In this document: in pieces, positions 60,814 through 64,000 of the stretch
Position numbering within the stretch: the first letter of the stretch is position 1
Layout: every line of letters starts with the position of its first letter
NCBI RefSeq assembly: GCF_029714305.1
Contig: NZ_CP121647.1
Coordinates: 1,508,501-1,572,500, forward strand
Direction: 5' to 3'
Origin: Bradyrhizobium sp. CB3481
GTDB lineage: Bacteria > Pseudomonadota > Alphaproteobacteria > Rhizobiales > Xanthobacteraceae
DNA: 64,000 bases
Notes under the pieces: model-generated
What the model was told of the DNA's origin: nothing
Database searches by the model: none
The model's input: only the letters and a program-made list of their open reading frames with translations
Position numbers and translations under genes: made by a program

Positions 60814-61734
60814 ATGTCCGAGTTGGCCGCCGATCGGCGCACTTCCGCGAATTACCTTCGCGGGGCTCTCTACGGGCTCGCGGCCGTCAGCATCTGGTCG
60901 GGTTGGATTGTCGTAGCTCGGCTTGGGCTGCAGACGAACCTCACGCCGTGGGATATCGCGGCCCTTCGTTTCGGAGTAGCCGGCTTGCTCCTGCTGCCTA
61001 TTGTCCTGCGAAGGGGGCTTGCGCTCGAACGCCTCGGCTTCATTGGATTGATCGCGATCGTGCTCGGTGGCGGCGCCCCCGTGCTGCTCGCCAATACTGG
61101 CCTGCTGTTCGCTCCAGCGGCCCACGCCGGCGCGCTGTTTCCCGGCGTGATGCCGCTGGCGGTCGCTGTACTTGCCGCAGCCGTTCTGCACGAGCCGTTC
61201 ACAATTGTGAAAAAGGTCGGCTTCGCGCTGATCGTGGTTGGAGTCATCGGCATCACCTGGCGCATGGTCGGGCCGATCGATCCGCAGCAGGCGACAGGCC
61301 ACGTGCTCTTCCTCGCGTCTGCGTTTGCCTGGGCCTGCTACACGGTAGCGATGCGGCGGGCGCGGCTAGACGGATTGCATGCGGCGAGCATCGCCGCTGT
61401 CGGGGCCCTGATCCTCTATGTGCCCGCCTATTTTGTTGCGGAAGGTGCAAGCCTCGGCCGGGCATCCCTAGGCGATGTTGCCCTCCAGGCATTCGTGCAA
61501 GGCGTTTTGACGGCGATCGTTTCATTGGTTTTTTACGGGCGCGCGGTGAGCTTGCTTGGCGCGTCGAGTGGGGCTGCCTTTGCCGCGCTATCGCCGGCCA
61601 TGACGGCGGTGATGGCCATCCCGGTTCTCGGCGAATGGCCTGCGACGCTGGACTGGATTGCCATCGCTGCGATTTCGGCCGGCGTTTACGTGGTGAGTGG
61701 TGGGCCGCTGCTGCGACGGGCCCGCTTGGAATAG
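60814..61734 (+). CDS. DMT (EamA) family transporter
   Basis: A 306-residue inner-membrane protein with ten helices in two EamA halves (ALYGLAAVSIWSGWIVVARL and VLFLASAFAWACYTVAMRRA as matching openings). Such proteins export amino acids or metabolites. It is divergent from the CGNR regulator and 88 bp before a RidA gene, which suggests an amino-acid-related export function; this is inference. Confidence 0.9.
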   Translation: MSELAADRRTSANYLRGALYGLAAVSIWSGWIVVARLGLQTNLTPWDIAALRFGVAGLLLLPIVLRRGLALERLGFIGLIAIVLGGGAPVLLANTGLLFAPAAHAGALFPGVMPLAVAVLAAAVLHEPFTIVKKVGFALIVVGVIGITWRMVGPIDPQQATGHVLFLASAFAWACYTVAMRRARLDGLHAASIAAVGALILYVPAYFVAEGASLGRASLGDVALQAFVQGVLTAIVSLVFYGRAVSLLGASSGAAFAALSPAMTAVMAIPVLGEWPATLDWIAIAAISAGVYVVSGGPLLRRARLE

Positions 61735-61822
61735 AAAATCTAAAGCGACGATGCAGGAAAAATGGTTTGCGCAACAGCTGCGCAGCGATGCACGAGGTGA
61801 TCCCTGAGAAAAGGAGAACCAA

Positions 61823-62206
61823 ATGCATATCCGACGCGTGAATGCCGAAACCGCACTCGTGCCGACGACCGGTTACAGTCAGGCGCTTGAAGTCAGCGGT
61901 CACACGCGGATGCTTTTCGTCAGCGGCCAAATTCCGGTCGCCGCTGACGGCAGTGTGCCGCAGGATTTTGAAGCGCAATGCAGGCTAGCCTGGAGCAACG
62001 TCGAAGCACAGCTGAGGGCGGCCGGCATGACGCTTGATAATCTTGTCATGCATCGGACGTATCTTGCTGACCGTAAGTACACGACCATCAATCGCGCCGT
62101 GCGGAATGAAGTTCTCGGTGACCGGAAAACGGCGCTGACGGTTGTCATTGCAGGAATTTTCGACGAAGCGTGGCTTCTCGAAATAGAGGCGGTTGCTGCG
62201 GGATAG
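61823..62206 (+). CDS. RidA family protein
   Basis: A 127-residue member of the YjgF/YER057c/UK114 family; true RidA deaminates reactive enamines. LFVSGQIPVAADGSVPQDFE is the family core. At the usual RidA Arg position, the segment LDNLVMHRTYLADRKYTTIN and then RNEVLG is present, but the canonical RAAVEVARLP ending is not, so it may be a related subfamily. AAAAGGAG precedes the ATG. It probably shares a transcript with the DMT gene. Confidence 0.85.
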   Translation: MHIRRVNAETALVPTTGYSQALEVSGHTRMLFVSGQIPVAADGSVPQDFEAQCRLAWSNVEAQLRAAGMTLDNLVMHRTYLADRKYTTINRAVRNEVLGDRKTALTVVIAGIFDEAWLLEIEAVAAG

Positions 62207-62305
62207 CCGACCGGCCGGACAGTCGAGGCGCGAGTTGCCTTAGGGGAACTACACAACTTCCATATGTTCGCGGGCGGTGCCCCTCCCACCAAATCGGTTC
62301 CCCAC

Positions 62306-62365
62306 TTTCGTTTCGCTTTCGACTTGCTTTCGTTTTTGGTTGTGTTTAACTCCCAATCCGAAAGC
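62306..62365. promoter_or_regulatory. TTTCG direct repeats before glpD, probable GlpR operator
   Basis: TTTCG occurs at 62306, 62311, 62317 and 62328, and the inverse CGAAAG at 62359-62364. DeoR-family regulators often recognise TTTCG-like direct repeats. The cluster is 78 to 104 bp upstream of the glpD start, in the only sizeable gap before it. Confidence 0.55.
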
Positions 62366-62409
62366 GAAGTCGCCGAAGTGAAGAGGCGATCGCCGGGGGA
62401 TGCGTTTCG

Positions 62410-63954
62410 TTGGATAGGGTATTCGATCTCGCCATCATCGGAGGCGGCATCAATGGCTGCGGCATCGCGCGCGATGCGGCGGGCCGGGGCAACTCCGTTT
62501 TCCTTTGCGAAATGAATGATTTGGCGAGTGGGACGTCGTCCTGGTCGACCAAATTGGTGCATGGCGGCCTGCGCTATCTCGAATATTACGAGTTCCGCCT
62601 GGTCCGCGAAGCCCTGATCGAGCGCGAAGTCCTCTGGCAGATCGCCCCCCACATCATCCGGCCCCTACGTTTCGTTTTGCCGCACCATTCCGGCTTGCGG
62701 CCGGCCTGGCTGCTCAGGCTGGGGTTGTTCCTGTACGACCATATCGGCGGACGGCACCTGCTGCCGCCGACGCGCTCGGTCGATCTGGTTCACGACGAGG
62801 TGGGCAAGCCCCTGATCGCCAACCGCTACAAGCGCGGTTTCGAATATTCCGACTGTTTCGTCGATGACGCGCGGCTCGTCGTGCTGACCGCGCGGGACGC
62901 CGCGGACCGAGGCGCCGAAATCCAGACCCGCTCGCGCGCGGTCGAGATCAGGCAGGTAGACGGCATCTGGCACGTCACAGTCGAGAACACGATCAGCGGT
63001 GCGCGCAGCACCATCAAGGCCCGGGCGCTGGTCAATGCCGGCGGTCCCTGGGTCGAGCAGGTGCTGTCGGCAGGTTCGGGCGTCAATGCGCGCGCCAAGG
63101 TGCGGCTGGTCCAGGGCTCCCATATCGTGGTGCGCAAGCTCTATGAGCACGACCGCGCCTACATGTTCCAGAATGCCGACGGCCGCATCATCTTTGTCAT
63201 TCCCTATCAGGACGATTTCACCCTGATCGGCACCACCGATCGCGACTATGACGGCGATCCTGCCAAGGTGAAGGCCTCCGACGAGGAGATTCAATATCTG
63301 TGCGCCTCCGCCAGCGAATATCTGAAAAAGCCGGTGCTGCCCAAGGACGTGGTGTGGACCTATTCCGGCGTCCGGCCGCTTTATGATGACGGCGCGAGCG
63401 AAGCCAAGGCGGCGACCCGCGACTACGTGTTCGAACTCGATACGCCCGGCGGCGCGCCGCTGTTGTCGATTTACGGCGGCAAGATCACGACCTATCGCCG
63501 CCTGTCGGAAGAGGCGCTGGAACGGCTGGCACCCTATCTACGCAGCGCGAAAGAGAAAGAAGGGTGGACCGGCAAGGCGCCGCTGCCCGGCGGCGACATG
63601 GATGTCTCGGCGGTGGCTGCGCTGACGGCGGAATTGATGCGGAACTATCCGTTCCTCAGCCCGGCGCATGCCGGCCGGCTAGCGCATGCCTATGGCACGC
63701 GTGCGACAAAATTGCTCGGCAATGCAAAATCATCTGATGATCTCGGCCAGTCGTTTGGCGCTACCCTGACGGAGAGCGAGGTCCGGTACCTGATGTCGAA
63801 CGAATGGGCCTGCACCGCTGAGGACGTGGTGTGGCGAAGATCCAAGCTCGGTTTGCGGCTCTCACGGGATGAGATCGCCGCACTCGACGAATGGATCAAA
63901 GCCCATAGCGCCTCCGGTGAACGTCCCTTGCGCGAAGCAGGAGGACGGCCATGA
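62410..63954 (+). CDS. glpD: Glycerol-3-phosphate dehydrogenase (FAD)
   Basis: A 514-residue membrane-associated flavoenzyme that oxidises glycerol 3-phosphate to dihydroxyacetone phosphate and passes electrons to quinone. The FAD motif IGGGINGCGIARDAAGRG, ASGTSSWSTKLVHGGLRYLE, the active-site YSGVRPLYDD and GGKITTYRRL are canonical. The start is a TTG at 62410; the first in-frame ATG would lose the FAD motif. It overlaps the next gene as ATGA, so it is coupled to a transporter operon. Confidence 0.95.
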   Translation: MDRVFDLAIIGGGINGCGIARDAAGRGNSVFLCEMNDLASGTSSWSTKLVHGGLRYLEYYEFRLVREALIEREVLWQIAPHIIRPLRFVLPHHSGLRPAWLLRLGLFLYDHIGGRHLLPPTRSVDLVHDEVGKPLIANRYKRGFEYSDCFVDDARLVVLTARDAADRGAEIQTRSRAVEIRQVDGIWHVTVENTISGARSTIKARALVNAGGPWVEQVLSAGSGVNARAKVRLVQGSHIVVRKLYEHDRAYMFQNADGRIIFVIPYQDDFTLIGTTDRDYDGDPAKVKASDEEIQYLCASASEYLKKPVLPKDVVWTYSGVRPLYDDGASEAKAATRDYVFELDTPGGAPLLSIYGGKITTYRRLSEEALERLAPYLRSAKEKEGWTGKAPLPGGDMDVSAVAALTAELMRNYPFLSPAHAGRLAHAYGTRATKLLGNAKSSDDLGQSFGATLTESEVRYLMSNEWACTAEDVVWRRSKLGLRLSRDEIAALDEWIKAHSASGERPLREAGGRP

Positions 63955-64000
63955 GCGTCACGCTCGAACATGTCACACGAACGGTGGACGGTATCCCGAC
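63951..64000 (+). CDS. glpS: ABC transporter ATP-binding protein, cut by window edge (GlpS-like)
   Basis: Only 16 complete codons: MSVTLEHVTRTVDGIP. The start overlaps the glpD stop by 4 bp with GGAGG upstream. The opening fits ABC ATPases, and the position after glpD matches the glycerol ABC operon glpSTPQV of rhizobia. The Walker motifs are beyond the edge, so identity is by context. Confidence 0.6.
   Translation, partial: MSVTLEHVTRTVDGIP

Noticed and set aside
60762..61841. 359-residue plus-strand frame over the DMT gene
   Set aside because: Out-of-frame shadow of the transporter, whose ten helices are clear.

Overview
The window is a 64 kb piece of a GC-rich alphaproteobacterial chromosome, most likely Bradyrhizobium or a close relative (Nitrobacteraceae). 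I infer this from the gene families (NasA with a C-terminal [2Fe-2S] domain, P450s paired with Cys-x-x-His-x-x-Cys ferredoxins, an orphan TctC-type binding protein, DUF982, a large FadE, glpD followed by an ABC ATPase), from small proteins typical of the group, and from abundant short palindromic repeats between genes. I see no rRNA, tRNA, CRISPR array, phage or transposase. Both ends cut a gene: nasA on the left and a glpS-like ATPase gene on the right.

Layout. 1-4.4 kb: the end of assimilatory nitrate reductase, then nhaA and a TetR gene on the minus strand. 4.5-13.8 kb: a catabolic island with two paralogous P450-ferredoxin modules on either side of an SDR, a VOC protein, a carboxymuconolactone-decarboxylase-like protein, a TctC binding protein and three regulators (TetR, LacI, GntR), ending with a DOPA-dioxygenase-like gene. 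Each regulator faces a visible palindromic operator. 13.9-15.8 kb: a Tlde1/DUF2778 protein, DUF982 and a SnoaL-like protein. 16.1-22.9 kb: a minus-strand set GntR - NMT1-type ABC importer (binding protein, permease, ATPase, permease) - NodB-fold deacetylase - FAH-family hydrolase - MetE-like zinc methyltransferase; this looks like an uptake and catabolic operon for an unidentified small molecule. 23-35 kb: MarR with a crotonase, hemE, slyX/trhO, gamma-glutamyltransferase, FKBP, a hydroxyacid dehydrogenase, a His-rich cupin, a second crotonase, a Tat-exported alpha/beta hydrolase and two VOC proteins.

34.6-51.4 kb: a protein-mannosyltransferase-like membrane enzyme, an OmpA-family protein with CRP-like sites upstream, a YcaQ-type DNA glycosylase, a histone-H1-like protein, an MFS transporter, an RND efflux operon (adaptor, pump, TetR) with its operator on the -35 element, a flavin reductase, an L,D-transpeptidase, a class C beta-lactamase-fold hydrolase and a Tat-exported SMP-30 protein. 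51.6-57.7 kb: a tightly overlapping beta-oxidation operon (acyl-CoA dehydrogenase, thiolase, bifunctional hydratase/dehydrogenase, thioesterase). 57.8-64 kb: small envelope proteins, GlpR, a CGNR regulator, a DMT exporter, RidA, glpD and the start of a glycerol ABC transporter.

The strongest unexplained signals are the duplicated P450 island, the GntR/ABC/NodB/FAH/MetE operon, and a set of nested palindromic repeats in which short modules sit inside the hairpin loops of other repeats, one pair showing a compensatory base change. All functional statements rest on reading motifs; no database search was made.
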